A stretch of 64,000 bases of DNA, from NCBI RefSeq assembly GCF_900114875.1, contig NZ_FPKW01000011.1:1-64000 (forward strand), in the 5' to 3' direction. The translations under genes were made by a program, and so were the position numbers. Every line of letters begins with the position of its first letter. Positions within the stretch are counted from its first letter, which is position 1. The notes beneath the pieces were generated by a model. That model was not told the origin of the DNA, made no database searches, and saw nothing but the letters and a program-made list of their open reading frames with translations. Origin of the DNA: Chryseobacterium limigenitum. Its GTDB lineage: Bacteria; Bacteroidota; Bacteroidia; Flavobacteriales; Weeksellaceae. This document shows, in pieces, positions 34,457 to 43,358 of the stretch.

Positions 34457-35323
34457 TTAAGAATTATAAGCATCTTCTAACTCCTGAATAATAATTTTCT
34501 GCATTTTCATCATTGCCTGAACAACTTTTTGAGCTTTAGACTGATCGGGATCGCTCATCAACTGAATTAGTTTTTTAGGAACAATTTGCCAGCTAAAACC
34601 ATACTTATCTTTAAGCCAACCGCACATACTTTCTCTGCCTCCATCTGAAGTCAACGTATTCCAGTATTTATCTGTTTGCTCCTGATCATCGGTCATTACA
34701 ACCATTGAAATTCCTTCATTGAAATCGAATTGATGATCATAAGAATTGTCCATACAGAAGAAACTGTAACCATCGATTTCAAAATGAGCATGCTGTATAT
34801 TTTTTGCAGGTTCAGGACTTGGGTGACCTTCGCTTCCATCTCCATATCTTAAAATATTTCCAATTTTAGAATTTGGGAAAATATTGGTATATAATTCCAT
34901 CGCTTCCAAAGCTTTTCCATTATTTTCATGGATAAACATTAAAGTCGGAATAATTTTCTGTTCAGCTTGTTTTTCACCTAAAAATATTTGCCAGGTAACG
35001 TCATATTTATCTTTAAGCCAGCCGTATTTTTTACTCCATGAATAGGAGTCCAAGGGCATTAAAGCCATTCCGCCATCCATTAACTGATCCCAGTATTTCT
35101 GAACCTCAGCTTCCGTTTCACAGATTACCATGAACGAAACCGAAGCATTTTTCTTAAATTGAGGGCCTCCGTTCAAAAGCATTATTTTTTGACCAAAAAG
35201 ATCAATATTCATCACAACAGGAGTATCTGCTGTAATTTTTCCATCAAATATTTTACAGTAAAATTCTGCTGATTCTTTTGCGTCTCCGTCATACCAAAGG
35301 CATGGGAAAATATCGTTGTTCAT
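34457..35323 (-). CDS. Double-domain VOC (PhnB-like) protein
   Basis: A 288-residue protein built from two PhnB-type glyoxalase/VOC modules. The first is seen in CLWYDGDAKESAEFYCKIF and WLKDKYDVTWQIF; the second in ALEAMELYTNIFPNSKIG and GWLKDKYGFSWQIVP. Each has the repeated beta-alpha-beta-beta-beta unit. The family was once labelled 3-demethylubiquinone methyltransferase, but these single-enzyme-free modules are binding or metal-dependent enzymes of unknown substrate. Length is about twice the single-domain norm, so an internal duplication or fusion is evident. Confidence 0.85.
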   Translation of the reverse strand: MNNDIFPCLWYDGDAKESAEFYCKIFDGKITADTPVVMNIDLFGQKIMLLNGGPQFKKNASVSFMVICETEAEVQKYWDQLMDGGMALMPLDSYSWSKKYGWLKDKYDVTWQIFLGEKQAEQKIIPTLMFIHENNGKALEAMELYTNIFPNSKIGNILRYGDGSEGHPSPEPAKNIQHAHFEIDGYSFFCMDNSYDHQFDFNEGISMVVMTDDQEQTDKYWNTLTSDGGRESMCGWLKDKYGFSWQIVPKKLIQLMSDPDQSKAQKVVQAMMKMQKIIIQELEDAYNS

Positions 35324-35436
35324 ATAGTTTTAAATTTAGGGTTGAACATCATTGCGAGCGAAGCGAAGCAATCTCTTAGTGATTAAAAACCATTAAGATG
35401 CTTGTTCCTTCAAAATGACAAACTGTGAGTTTAGTT

Positions 35437-35703
35437 TTAATTATCTTTAAAAGAAACATGATTTTCTTTCATATAAATCTTCAGTTTTCCCATCGTATTT
35501 TTTCCAAAACCGTGCAATTGCATAATTTCTTTTTCAGAATAGTCCGACAGTTTTTCTAAAGAATTTATTTTCTCTTTTTCCAAAGCCCTTCTTGCGGGCA
35601 TTGCAATAATACCCTGCAAAAAATCTCCTTCCACAACATGATTAACCATACAAATAGAGCTTAAACATTTCGCCATTATTATTAAGTTTATCATGATGAT
35701 CAA
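35437..35703 (-). CDS. RNA-polymerase-alpha-CTD-like helix-hairpin-helix protein
   Basis: The recognisable part of this frame is residues about 25-85: ARRALEKEKINSLEKLSDYS, then EKEIMQLHGFGKNTMGKLKI, which is the helix-hairpin-helix of the RNA polymerase alpha C-terminal domain, here stand-alone. Small proteins of this kind are common in Bacteroidota and of unknown role; DNA or protein binding is expected. The start is unclear: Met at 35703, 35676 or 35649 are all in frame, and the first 18 residues (MIIMINLIIMAKC...) look unlike the domain. It lies 8 bp after the SRPBCC gene 35712-36125. Confidence 0.6.
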   Translation of the reverse strand: MIIMINLIIMAKCLSSICMVNHVVEGDFLQGIIAMPARRALEKEKINSLEKLSDYSEKEIMQLHGFGKNTMGKLKIYMKENHVSFKDN

Positions 35704-35711
35704 AAAGTTAT

Positions 35712-36125
35712 TTAATTGTTTTCAACATATTTGTGAAAATTATTCAGGATAGCATACCATCCATCCCTTTGCATTTCCACAGAGTTTTGTTTTTCAGGCT
35801 CAAAATTTATCTTAACTTTCGTTGTATTTTCATCAATTTGATCGAAAACGATGTCTACATTTCTTCCATCTTCCAAATGGTATTTTATTCTCTCATTTGG
35901 AATTACTTCATCATAAATTCCTTCAAAATCAAATCCAAAACTTCCGTCTTTTGCTTCCATTCTGCTTTTGAATTTTCCGCCAACTTTTAAATCATTTTCA
36001 GCACTTGGGCATTGCCAAGATTCGTGTGCAAAGTTCCATTTTGTGATATGTTTCGGACCGTTATAATAATCCCAAACCTTTTGAACAGGCTCTAAAATCG
36101 TAATATCAATCTTAATAGGTTCCAT
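35712..36125 (-). CDS. SRPBCC-family protein, third copy
   Basis: A 137-residue helix-grip protein: ILEPVQKVWDYYNGPKHITK, a WNFAHESWQCPSAENDL segment, GGKFKSRMEAKDGS and a closing helix QRDGWYAILNNFHKYVENN. It belongs to the same superfamily as the two copies downstream but to a different subgroup (the activator-of-Hsp90-like group with the W-x-C-P segment). Ligand unknown. It lies between a VOC gene and the alpha-CTD-like gene in the one-strand cluster. Confidence 0.85.
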   Translation of the reverse strand: MEPIKIDITILEPVQKVWDYYNGPKHITKWNFAHESWQCPSAENDLKVGGKFKSRMEAKDGSFGFDFEGIYDEVIPNERIKYHLEDGRNVDIVFDQIDENTTKVKINFEPEKQNSVEMQRDGWYAILNNFHKYVENN

Positions 36126-36199
36126 AAATTGTATTTTTGATGTATTGAAAGGGCGGCTAAAGTTTAGCAGCCCTTTTGTAATTTAGTTTAAATATAAGA

Positions 36200-36631
36200 T
36201 TATTTTGTGTATTCTGCATTATAGTTCACCATCCAATGAACACCGAATCTATCCTGAAAGCTGCCAAAATAGTCTCCCCAAAACTGGTCTTCAATTGGCA
36301 TTTCTACATTTCCACCTTCAGAAAGTCCTTTAAAAAGTCTGTCTGCTTCATCTTTAGATTCAGGGAAAATTGATACATAATTGTTGTTTCCAACATTCAG
36401 TTTTTGTCCGAAACTTGGAACAATATCCGATGCCATCAGCAAATCTCCTCCGATAGGAAGCGCAATGTGCATTACTCTGTTCTTTTCTTCGTCTGATAAA
36501 TTTTCAGTTCCGGGAGCATTTCCCATTTTGTGGATTTCACCTAGAAATTCTCCACCGAAAACAGATTTGTAAAAAGTGAAAGCTTCTTCTGCTTTTCCAT
36601 CGAAATTTAAGTACGGATTTAATTTAGCCAT
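36200..36631 (-). CDS. VOC (PhnB-like) protein
   Basis: A 143-residue protein with one PhnB-type VOC fold: LNFDGKAEEAFTFYKSVFGG at the start, a central HIALPIGGDLLMASD and WGDYFGSFQDRFGVHWMVNY at the end. The last motif holds the conserved His of the family metal site. Such proteins are mostly uncharacterised; some relatives protect against small electrophiles. One of three VOC genes in the cluster. Confidence 0.85.
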   Translation of the reverse strand: MAKLNPYLNFDGKAEEAFTFYKSVFGGEFLGEIHKMGNAPGTENLSDEEKNRVMHIALPIGGDLLMASDIVPSFGQKLNVGNNNYVSIFPESKDEADRLFKGLSEGGNVEMPIEDQFWGDYFGSFQDRFGVHWMVNYNAEYTK

Positions 36632-36707
36632 GATATTTTATTTTTTAAAGTTTGTTTTTTTGTTGTCATTGCGAGGAGCTTTGCGACGTGGCAATCTCAT
36701 CTTTTCT

Positions 36708-36793
36708 TTAACGCAAAGAGCGCAAGTTTTTTCTTGAAATGATTGAGAATATTTTTCGTTCGCAAAGGCGTTTCACTCAGCGAAGATTGAAAG
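36708..36793 (+). repeat. Dispersed repeat family A, copy 2
   Basis: TTAACGCAAAG ... TTCGCAAAGGCGTTTCACTC AGCGAAGATTGAAAG, nearly the same arrangement as at 30813-30900. Confidence 0.75.
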
Positions 36794-36873
36794 TATAATT
36801 CCCAAACCATCCAGTTTGTCATTCTGACGAAGGAAGAATCTCAACTTAATATTCCTAAAAACTTAACTGAATC

Positions 36874-37650
36874 TTAATGGTTCAAAAATTTCTCCACTTC
36901 ATTCACCGTCAAATCAATTAATTTCTCATCAACATTCCCTCCAAAATCAGCCATCATATAAGAACCATGAGTTGCAGGAAGAATCATTAATTGAGAATCT
37001 TTCACCAAACGCCACATTTCAACGATATGTTCTGGTTTCATTACATCTTTATCGCCGGAAATAAATAAAGTTGGAGATTTTATACCCTTCAAAATATCTT
37101 CGCTCCAATCTTCGAAAGTCTGCATTCTTTTGCTGTCTTTGTCGAACATATTTTCGAGCGCTGAAAAGTCTGGATTTAAGTTTAGAAAATTGATTTTCAA
37201 AGGCTCGGGCATAGATTCCAAAGTTGCTTCCGTCATTCCTTCAAAGAAGCCATCCATCATTCCACTTTTTTTGTAAAAAGCTGATGCAACGATCAATTTT
37301 TCTACAAGTTCAGGATAAAGATGAGTAATCTGCATGACCGTATTTCCACCATTGCTGAAACCCCAAAATGATGCTTTTTCTATATTTAATTCTTTCAAAA
37401 GAGCGGCAACATCATGAGCGTCCTGTTCGAAAGTTTCAGGAATATCGCGATGTTCGGTCATTCCGTGGTTTTGAAGATCAATTCCAATTAATTGAAATTT
37501 ATTTTCTAATCTTGTGATGACTTCTTTATAATCAAATAAAATAGAACCACCACCGCCATGAATCAGCACCACAGGTTTTCCGGAACCGTAGATTTCGTAA
37601 TACATCTTAATTCCGTTAACTTGCTTATGACCTTTTTCAACCGGATTCAT
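36874..37650 (-). CDS. Alpha/beta-fold hydrolase
   Basis: A 258-residue alpha/beta hydrolase. The oxyanion motif is LIHGGGG near residue 30, the nucleophile elbow GFSNGG at about residue 97-102 supplies Ser, Asp is in ISGDKDVM and His in ATHGSY. All three catalytic residues are present, so it should be active as an esterase, lactonase or similar; no substrate is given by the sequence. It starts 2 bp after the DinB gene 37653-38177, so these two are translationally coupled. Confidence 0.85.
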   Translation of the reverse strand: MNPVEKGHKQVNGIKMYYEIYGSGKPVVLIHGGGGSILFDYKEVITRLENKFQLIGIDLQNHGMTEHRDIPETFEQDAHDVAALLKELNIEKASFWGFSNGGNTVMQITHLYPELVEKLIVASAFYKKSGMMDGFFEGMTEATLESMPEPLKINFLNLNPDFSALENMFDKDSKRMQTFEDWSEDILKGIKSPTLFISGDKDVMKPEHIVEMWRLVKDSQLMILPATHGSYMMADFGGNVDEKLIDLTVNEVEKFLNH

Positions 37651-37652
37651 TG

Positions 37653-38177
37653 TTAATATTTTAAATCTTTATCAAAATCATATTTCATTCCTTCATAACC
37701 AAGGATTCTTCGCATTAATCCAATTTGCCCGGAAAGATAATCTTCACGGCCGATGCACATTCCAACGAAATTCAGAACGGTTTCAGGGAAAAAGTCGATG
37801 TTCATTCCCATGGGAAATGCTTTGTCTAATTCTTCATCTGTCGCTTCCAATAATTTTTGATAAACAAGTGGAGAAATTTTATGAAAAGCGTCTTTCAATT
37901 GCTGTAAAGACGGATAGGTTAAACTCTCATCCAAAGCTTTTCCCTGAAAGAAAAGATCTTTAAATTCAAATTCTTCCTGAAGTCCGAGAACGTATCCCAA
38001 AGCATAACGCATGTCCAGAAAATTCCCGACCATCCAGATGATGTGGTTGGTTCTGCCTTCAATTCTTTTTAGGGCATCTTCCTCGGAAATTCCGTCAAGA
38101 ACCATCAGGAAACTTTGGCTGTGACCTCGAAATGCGGGAATGATGATGTCTAATTTTTTTGATTTTGGTGTGTCCAT
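37653..38177 (-). CDS. DinB-like protein with degenerate metal site
   Basis: A 174-residue four-helix protein of the DinB/YfiT superfamily. The first His is in RTNHIIWMVGNFLDMRY, but the C-terminal motif that normally reads H-x-x-x-H-x-G-Q is here GREDYLSGQIGLMRRILGY, so both expected histidines are replaced. Metal binding of the usual kind is therefore doubtful. DinB-fold proteins include thiol-S-transferases and many unknowns. It is coupled to the alpha/beta hydrolase gene. Confidence 0.75.
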   Translation of the reverse strand: MDTPKSKKLDIIIPAFRGHSQSFLMVLDGISEEDALKRIEGRTNHIIWMVGNFLDMRYALGYVLGLQEEFEFKDLFFQGKALDESLTYPSLQQLKDAFHKISPLVYQKLLEATDEELDKAFPMGMNIDFFPETVLNFVGMCIGREDYLSGQIGLMRRILGYEGMKYDFDKDLKY

Positions 38178-38194
38178 TTTGTTTGATTTTTTAT

Positions 38195-38265
38195 TTTTTT
38201 TCCACGGATTTCACAGATTTTCACAGATGATTGTGTTTGTTTGTGAAAATATTTATGAGATTTGA
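38195..38265. repeat. TTTCACAGAT-type intergenic repeat
   Basis: CCACGGATTTCACAGATTTT followed by CACAGATGATTGTG and TTTGTGAAAATATTTATGAG. Similar text occurs at 38757-38821 and 41488-41552, always between genes. Confidence 0.5.
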
Positions 38266-38285
38266 GTTTAAATAATTTTTACCTT

Positions 38286-38738
38286 TTATTTTATTGCACC
38301 CGATTTCCCAAGCATTCTTCTTATATATCCGAGCTGTCCGCTGTGATAAATTTCGTGAAGAGATAATCCCGAAATATCATTAATTATGACAGAATCAAGG
38401 CTTTCAAGGCTGTTAAGCTTTGTTTCAAATTTATTCTGTGATGATTTTAAATATGACTTTAATTCATCAAAACTTACAAACTCATCTTTTCTGTTTAAAG
38501 GAATTTCACCACGATTGTAGCACGAAAATTTTTCGTTATTCCAAACTGGTTCTTCACCCAAAACATTCAAAAAAGCATTTCTTATATAAATTAAATGTCC
38601 TAAAACCCAATTCATACAGTTGGCTTCTCCATTAGGAAAAATCATAGATTCTTCGTTCGAAATATCGTTAATATTCATCGAAATCACTTTGTAATTACTG
38701 AATATCAGATACTTTACAATTTCACTATCGTTGCTCAT
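38286..38738 (-). CDS. DinB-family protein with intact metal-type histidines
   Basis: A 150-residue four-helix DinB-like protein. The first conserved His is in NWVLGHLIYIRNAF; the second pair is in SLHEIYHSGQLGYIRRMLG, matching the H-x-x-x-H-x-G-Q signature. A divalent metal site is therefore likely, as in the mycothiol/bacillithiol transferase branch of the fold. Substrate unknown. Compare the paralogue at 37653, which has lost the second pair. Confidence 0.8.
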   Translation of the reverse strand: MSNDSEIVKYLIFSNYKVISMNINDISNEESMIFPNGEANCMNWVLGHLIYIRNAFLNVLGEEPVWNNEKFSCYNRGEIPLNRKDEFVSFDELKSYLKSSQNKFETKLNSLESLDSVIINDISGLSLHEIYHSGQLGYIRRMLGKSGAIK

Positions 38739-38830
38739 ATTTTTGGGGTTGGTGTATTTTTATCCGGATTTTCACAGATGAGTCTGCTTAAAAATCTGTT
38801 AAATCTGTCAGAACTTTTTATATTAAAGAA

Positions 38831-39238
38831 TTACTCAGTCGGCATTTGAGAAGGATCTGAAAACATGACATTCCAGCCATGCCCGTTGATATCCCAGAAA
38901 GAATTATGATACATCCAGCCGTAATCCTGAGGTTCTTCGTGCTGATACGCTCCGTTTTCTACAGCAGTATTTACCAGTTGATCAACTTCTTCACGGCTGT
39001 TTAGCCCAATAGCAAGCAAAACCTGAGTTGTATCACCTTTAGGAACCGGTCTTTCGGAAAAAGTCTGGAAATGTTCTTCCGTTAAAAACATGACATAAAT
39101 ATTGTCATTCATTATCACGCAAACTGCTCTTTCATCTGAAATTTGTTCGTTGATCGGGAATCCAAGTTTTGTCCAGAATTCTTTCGTTTTTTGAATATCC
39201 TTAACCGGAAGGTTGACGTAAATTTGATTGATTTTCAT
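38831..39238 (-). CDS. VOC-family (glyoxalase-like) protein
   Basis: A 135-residue VOC protein: INQIYVNLPVKDIQKTKEFW opens the fold and the closing strand reads YHNSFWDINGHGWNVMFSDP with the typical D-x-x-G-H(N)-W. It belongs to the lactoylglutathione-lyase-like group often annotated as glyoxalase or extradiol-dioxygenase-like. Upstream (39315) is the Crp/Fnr gene, on the same strand, with about 75 bp between. Confidence 0.85.
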   Translation of the reverse strand: MKINQIYVNLPVKDIQKTKEFWTKLGFPINEQISDERAVCVIMNDNIYVMFLTEEHFQTFSERPVPKGDTTQVLLAIGLNSREEVDQLVNTAVENGAYQHEEPQDYGWMYHNSFWDINGHGWNVMFSDPSQMPTE

Positions 39239-39314
39239 TTTGTAATTTTTAGTATTAAACTTTTAACCAAAATTATCAAATCATTGCGAATATCAACTTG
39301 CCATAAGACAAGAA

Positions 39315-39908
39315 TTAAATTTTCTTTGGATGTGAAACAATTTCTTTGCGAATTCTACTTAAAGAAGTATCCGTAACTCCCAGATAGGAAGCAATTTGCT
39401 TCAAAGGCGCAAATTGTACCACCTGAGGTTTCTGCTCTAAAAGATTAAGGTACCGCTTTGTTGCGGAAAGAGTAAACATTTCCACAGAACGCTGTTTGTA
39501 AATGAAAAGCTGCTGCGACATCCATGCTCTTCCCCATTCTCTGAGGTTGGGGATTTTATGGAATAATTCCTGAAAAGTTTCAAAACTGAATTTCCAGCAT
39601 TCGCAATCTGTAATACAAACAATATTTTCCTGCGTCGGAATTCTTTGAAAGAGAGAAGAAACTTCAATGATGATCTCATTTTCCGCAAAAAAATGGGTCG
39701 TCACATCATTTCCATTAAAATCATTAACAAACGAACGAGCCAGACCTTTCTCCAAAATATAATATTCGTTGGCAGTTTTTCCTTCTTCAAGAATAATATC
39801 TCCCTTCTGGAAAACTACTTTTTCATGAGCCAGAAATATTTCTTCAAGCTCCTCGGATAAGAAAAACGGGAAATCATAGCAGATTTCTAAGGCTTTGTTT
39901 GTCATCAA
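39315..39908 (-). CDS. Crp/Fnr-family regulator (CRP contacts not conserved)
   Basis: A 197-residue regulator: cNMP-type beta-roll with VVFQKGDIILEEGKTANEYY, then a C-terminal winged helix with LKQIASYLGVTDTSLSRIRK. In the recognition helix the Arg-Glu pair that reads GTGA half-sites in CRP is replaced by Asp-Thr, so it should recognise something other than the classical site. It is the most upstream gene of the one-strand cluster that follows and may control it; no operator was found. Confidence 0.85.
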   Translation of the reverse strand: MMTNKALEICYDFPFFLSEELEEIFLAHEKVVFQKGDIILEEGKTANEYYILEKGLARSFVNDFNGNDVTTHFFAENEIIIEVSSLFQRIPTQENIVCITDCECWKFSFETFQELFHKIPNLREWGRAWMSQQLFIYKQRSVEMFTLSATKRYLNLLEQKPQVVQFAPLKQIASYLGVTDTSLSRIRKEIVSHPKKI

Positions 39909-39990
39909 ATCAATGTTTTTAAGATTTTAAAATTAGAATTTTTATTGGAATTGATGAAAATTAATTGAATATTAATTATATGTTCTTTTA

Positions 39991-40142
39991 CCTTGAAGCA
40001 AAAGAACCAAAAGTTCAAGACTGGAAACTTCGACTAAAAATTACAATTTAATCCTAAAATTCCCAAAACTAGCGAGAATTTATCATTTGTTCTTCGAATC
40101 AAAATTTGTCTAGCACTCAAACAGTGGGAATTTTTTAACGGT
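39991..40142. repeat. Dispersed repeat with AAAAGTTCAAGACTGGAA
   Basis: CCTTGAAGCAAAAGAACC, then AAAAGTTCAAGACTGGAA and ACTAGCGAGAATTTATCATT. The 18-mer is shared with about 23864-23881. Intergenic, function unknown. Confidence 0.5.
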
Positions 40143-40194
40143 TTAAATTCTAATTTTCTTCACGTCTCCGCTTCCTAAGTCAGAAAATAGGATC

Positions 40195-41406
40195 TTAAAA
40201 CAAAGAAAGCTGAATCGCTTTTGGATGAGAAGGTTTCTGGGCATCTCCGAAAACAGTTTTCCCACCGAATCGCCAGGAATTTTGCCGTTCTTCTTCAATA
40301 ACCTCCTGAATATCAAAACTTGGAATAAAATCTTTTTCGGTAGCTTCAACAATTTGATGAAGCTTATTTAACGTTTTTAATTTATCTGAATTGCCCAGCT
40401 TAGATTTTTCAATTCCTGATTTAAGAATCTGGATGCTTTCATCATAAACATTAGTCGGAACAGGAAACGGGTGCCCGTCTTTTCCGCCATGAGCAAAGGA
40501 AAATCTTGCCGGATCTTTGAATCTTGAAGGCGCACCGTGAATCACCTCGCTCACCAAAGCCAAAGACTGCATGGTTCGAGGGCCGACACCTTCTAACAAT
40601 AATAAATCTTCGAAATTCTGCGGTTGCTGTTCGCGGGTTACATATAAAAGCGCTCCGAGACGTTTTAAATCTACATCAGAAGCCTGAACATCATGATGAT
40701 TAGGAAGAATTAATCGTGAAAAATCGCTCATAATTTCTGCAGAATCTGTGTGAGAAATATCTAAAATTCCTTTTCGGTTTTCTGATGCTTCTGAGTCCGT
40801 TAAGTTTAAAATTGTTCCTCTCGAAATTCCATTGATTCCCGTATGAGGCTCTTCAATAAAGGATTTTATGTTTTCTGAATGCCAATGGTAGCGTCTTGCA
40901 GTTCCGTCAGATTCGTGCATTCCTTGTTGAACGACGCTCCAATTTCCGTTGTCTGATACAATAAAGTTGTGTAAATATAATTGATAACCATCCTGAATTG
41001 CCGTATTATCGACTTTTGCGGAAAGTTTGCTGGCTCTTACCAGTTCAGTTCCATTTAGTCCCGTTTTATCAGCAATTTGAAGTAATTCTGATGGAGTTTC
41101 TCTGGAAAACTTACCCTTTCCTCCGCAAATATACAATCCAAGCGATTGTGAATTGGGATTGATTGAACGTTTCAAAGCTCCCATTACAGAAGTCGTTATT
41201 CCCGAAGAATGCCAATCCATACCCATTACAGCTCCAAAACTCTGAAACCAGAATGGATCAGAAAGCCGACGAAGGACTTCATCTTTTCCGTAATCTGCCA
41301 AGATAACTTCAATAATTGAAAGTCCGAGAATAGACATACGCTCGTACAGCCATGGAGGTACTTTGCCATAGTGAAGAGGTAGATCTGCGGTTCCGGAACG
41401 TTTCAT
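40195..41406 (-). CDS. DUF763-domain protein
   Basis: A 403-residue protein with the DUF763 opening RSGTADLPLHYGKVPPWL and the regions GLYICGGKGKFSRETPSEL and GTARRYHWHSENI. A helix-hairpin-helix-like stretch LLLLEGVGPRTMQSLALVSE (about residues 273-292) suggests nucleic-acid contact. The function of the family is unknown. It is widespread in archaea and in some bacteria. The gene has no operon partners. The C-terminus ends QLSLF, resembling a sliding-clamp binding motif (Q-x-x-L-F-like), which is an observation only. Confidence 0.8.
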   Translation of the reverse strand: MKRSGTADLPLHYGKVPPWLYERMSILGLSIIEVILADYGKDEVLRRLSDPFWFQSFGAVMGMDWHSSGITTSVMGALKRSINPNSQSLGLYICGGKGKFSRETPSELLQIADKTGLNGTELVRASKLSAKVDNTAIQDGYQLYLHNFIVSDNGNWSVVQQGMHESDGTARRYHWHSENIKSFIEEPHTGINGISRGTILNLTDSEASENRKGILDISHTDSAEIMSDFSRLILPNHHDVQASDVDLKRLGALLYVTREQQPQNFEDLLLLEGVGPRTMQSLALVSEVIHGAPSRFKDPARFSFAHGGKDGHPFPVPTNVYDESIQILKSGIEKSKLGNSDKLKTLNKLHQIVEATEKDFIPSFDIQEVIEEERQNSWRFGGKTVFGDAQKPSHPKAIQLSLF

Positions 41407-41642
41407 TTATTGTGTAAAGTTAGTTTTAATATAATGATATTTTGATGAGCTGAATCATTAATTTAAACACAAATTTGTGTTGATTTTTTTATCCCGCAGA
41501 TTTCACAGATCTGCAAAGATGTTTGTCGTTATTTGTGGAAATACTAGTGTTTAAAAGATCAATCATTCGAATAAAATTTCAAATCTTTATGTTTTTCTTC
41601 ATCAAACTTTTCATTAAAAATTATTTTATTTCCAATAATAAG

Positions 41643-41670
41643 AAAAAGCACCCTTTTCAGGATGCTTTTC
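41643..41670 (-). terminator. Terminator of the delta-60-repeat T9SS gene
   Basis: On the minus strand AAAAGCATCCT-GAAA-AGGGTGCTTTTT forms a stem with one G-T pair followed by a T-run. Confidence 0.7.
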
Positions 41671-41675
41671 TATGA

Positions 41676-43187
41676 TTAATTTTTAATTATTTTCTTTGTT
41701 ATGCCTTTATCCTTATTTTTAATTTTCAGCATATATACTCCTTTAGGAAGATCATGAAAGGTGATACTGCTTTCATTCTTACCTGATCTCACCAAGTCTC
41801 CGCCTGCAGAATACAGCTCAAAATTTTCCAGTTTCTGATCAGAATATAATACATCTTTTACTGGGTTTGGATATACAGAAAGCTCTTTTTTATCTGCTGC
41901 CAAATCGTTAGTTCCCAAAGACAAAGGTGTTGACCCATTGAATCTTGCCAGAAAAATATTAGTTGTTCCTGCAGATCCGCAAACCATTATTTTTCCATCA
42001 CTCATAACATCCATATCCTGAATAACGGATAAATTACCATATCCCTGTTGAGTTTTCCCGTTGGTTCCGAAAGTTGTATCTAAATAACCGCTGCTTGTAA
42101 CTCTTATTAAACCTATATCATTATAAGATCCTGAAGCAATAGTTCCTGCCAATAAAATTTTACCGTCTGAAAGCAATTTCATAGCATAAGCTGTATCATC
42201 AGATGATCCTAAGGTGGTTGTAAAAATACCCGCTGTATTAAAAGAAGTATCTAATGTACCGTTAGCATTCAATCTTACTACCGCAAAATCGTCTCTGCTG
42301 CTAGTGGAAAGAAATGCAGATCCACCCATTAAGATTTTTCCATTGCTTTGAAATGCTATTGCAACAGGTTTATCATTAAATGATGAAGCAATCACCACAA
42401 CATGCTTTCCATCTGAACTGAATGATGTATCTAAAGAACCATTTGTATTGTATTTCGCAATACCAAAATCAGCAAAAATACTTGATGATCCCGCTCCGTA
42501 AGTATAGCTGCCTACGGCAAATTTACCGTCGCTATTTATAGCAATACAAGTCGCTGCATCATGATTTCCTGCAATATCTGTTGTAATCTTCCCGTTGGTG
42601 CCAAATGTGTTATCCAATGTTCCGTTTACGTTTATTCTTGCAATGGCAACATCTCTGTAAGATCCCGTGAAAGAATGTCCTGCTACCAGAATTTTACCAT
42701 CATTCTGTATTGCGACTGCATTTGCCACATCTTCATTTGAACCAAACGCAATGGTAAGTTTTCCTGTTGTATTGAAAGTAGTATCCAATGTTCCGTCTGC
42801 ATTTAATCTGATAACAATAAAATCTTTCCTGTTAGCGCTTCCTGCATCTTCCCAATATCCTACTGCTACAATTTTTCCATCAGACTGTATTTTCATATCA
42901 TTTAGTACAGCATTTTCTCCGCCTAAACTTATTGACGTTGAACCTCCTGTTCCAAAAGTAGTGTCTAATTGATTTGATGAACTAAATCTAAAGAATTTAA
43001 AAGTAAGATCCGTACCATAGGTTCCAATCACCATTTTTTGATTGGCATCAATTTCAATAGATTTTCCGTAAGCTCCGCTATTATGGACGTAAAATCCTGA
43101 ATTCCCATAAGTTGTGTCTAAAAAGCCGTCCTGTGAGAACCCTAATGCAAAGGTTAGGGTTGATAAAAATGTGAAAATTTGTTTCAT
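41676..43187 (-). CDS. T9SS-sorted delta-60-repeat (beta-propeller) protein
   Basis: A 503-residue exported protein. Signal peptide about 1-18 (FALGFSQ). Then seven or so repeats of about 52 residues of the form (N/S)DGKI(L/V)V(A/G)G-x-x-x-x-x-x-x-x-D(F/I)-x(V/I)-x-R-x-x-x-(N/T)G-x-LDTTFG-x-x-G, the delta-60 repeat (DUF5122), which folds as a propeller. A C-terminal type A sorting domain starts YPNPVKDVLYSDQ (about residue 435) and ends KKIIKN. It is exported by the type 9 secretion system. Ligand unknown; monocistronic with its own terminator. Confidence 0.9.
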   Translation of the reverse strand: MKQIFTFLSTLTFALGFSQDGFLDTTYGNSGFYVHNSGAYGKSIEIDANQKMVIGTYGTDLTFKFFRFSSSNQLDTTFGTGGSTSISLGGENAVLNDMKIQSDGKIVAVGYWEDAGSANRKDFIVIRLNADGTLDTTFNTTGKLTIAFGSNEDVANAVAIQNDGKILVAGHSFTGSYRDVAIARINVNGTLDNTFGTNGKITTDIAGNHDAATCIAINSDGKFAVGSYTYGAGSSSIFADFGIAKYNTNGSLDTSFSSDGKHVVVIASSFNDKPVAIAFQSNGKILMGGSAFLSTSSRDDFAVVRLNANGTLDTSFNTAGIFTTTLGSSDDTAYAMKLLSDGKILLAGTIASGSYNDIGLIRVTSSGYLDTTFGTNGKTQQGYGNLSVIQDMDVMSDGKIMVCGSAGTTNIFLARFNGSTPLSLGTNDLAADKKELSVYPNPVKDVLYSDQKLENFELYSAGGDLVRSGKNESSITFHDLPKGVYMLKIKNKDKGITKKIIKN

Positions 43188-43296
43188 TGATTATTTAGTT
43201 TTTTGCAAAACTATCTTTTTTACAAATAAAATGCAACAATCGTAATGAAACAATTTAAAATATTAATTAGCAAATAATTAATGTCGAATTATTTTC

Positions 43297-43332
43297 ATAA
43301 AAAAGCCCTGTAAAATATTTCACAAGGCTTTT
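43297..43332 (-). terminator. Terminator of tpx
   Basis: On the minus strand a 15-bp stem (AAAAGCCTTGTGAAA and its partner, two G-U pairs) is followed by a T-run. Confidence 0.8.
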
Positions 43333-43358
43333 TCATAGAAAAGTTTTTTATTCCTAAA

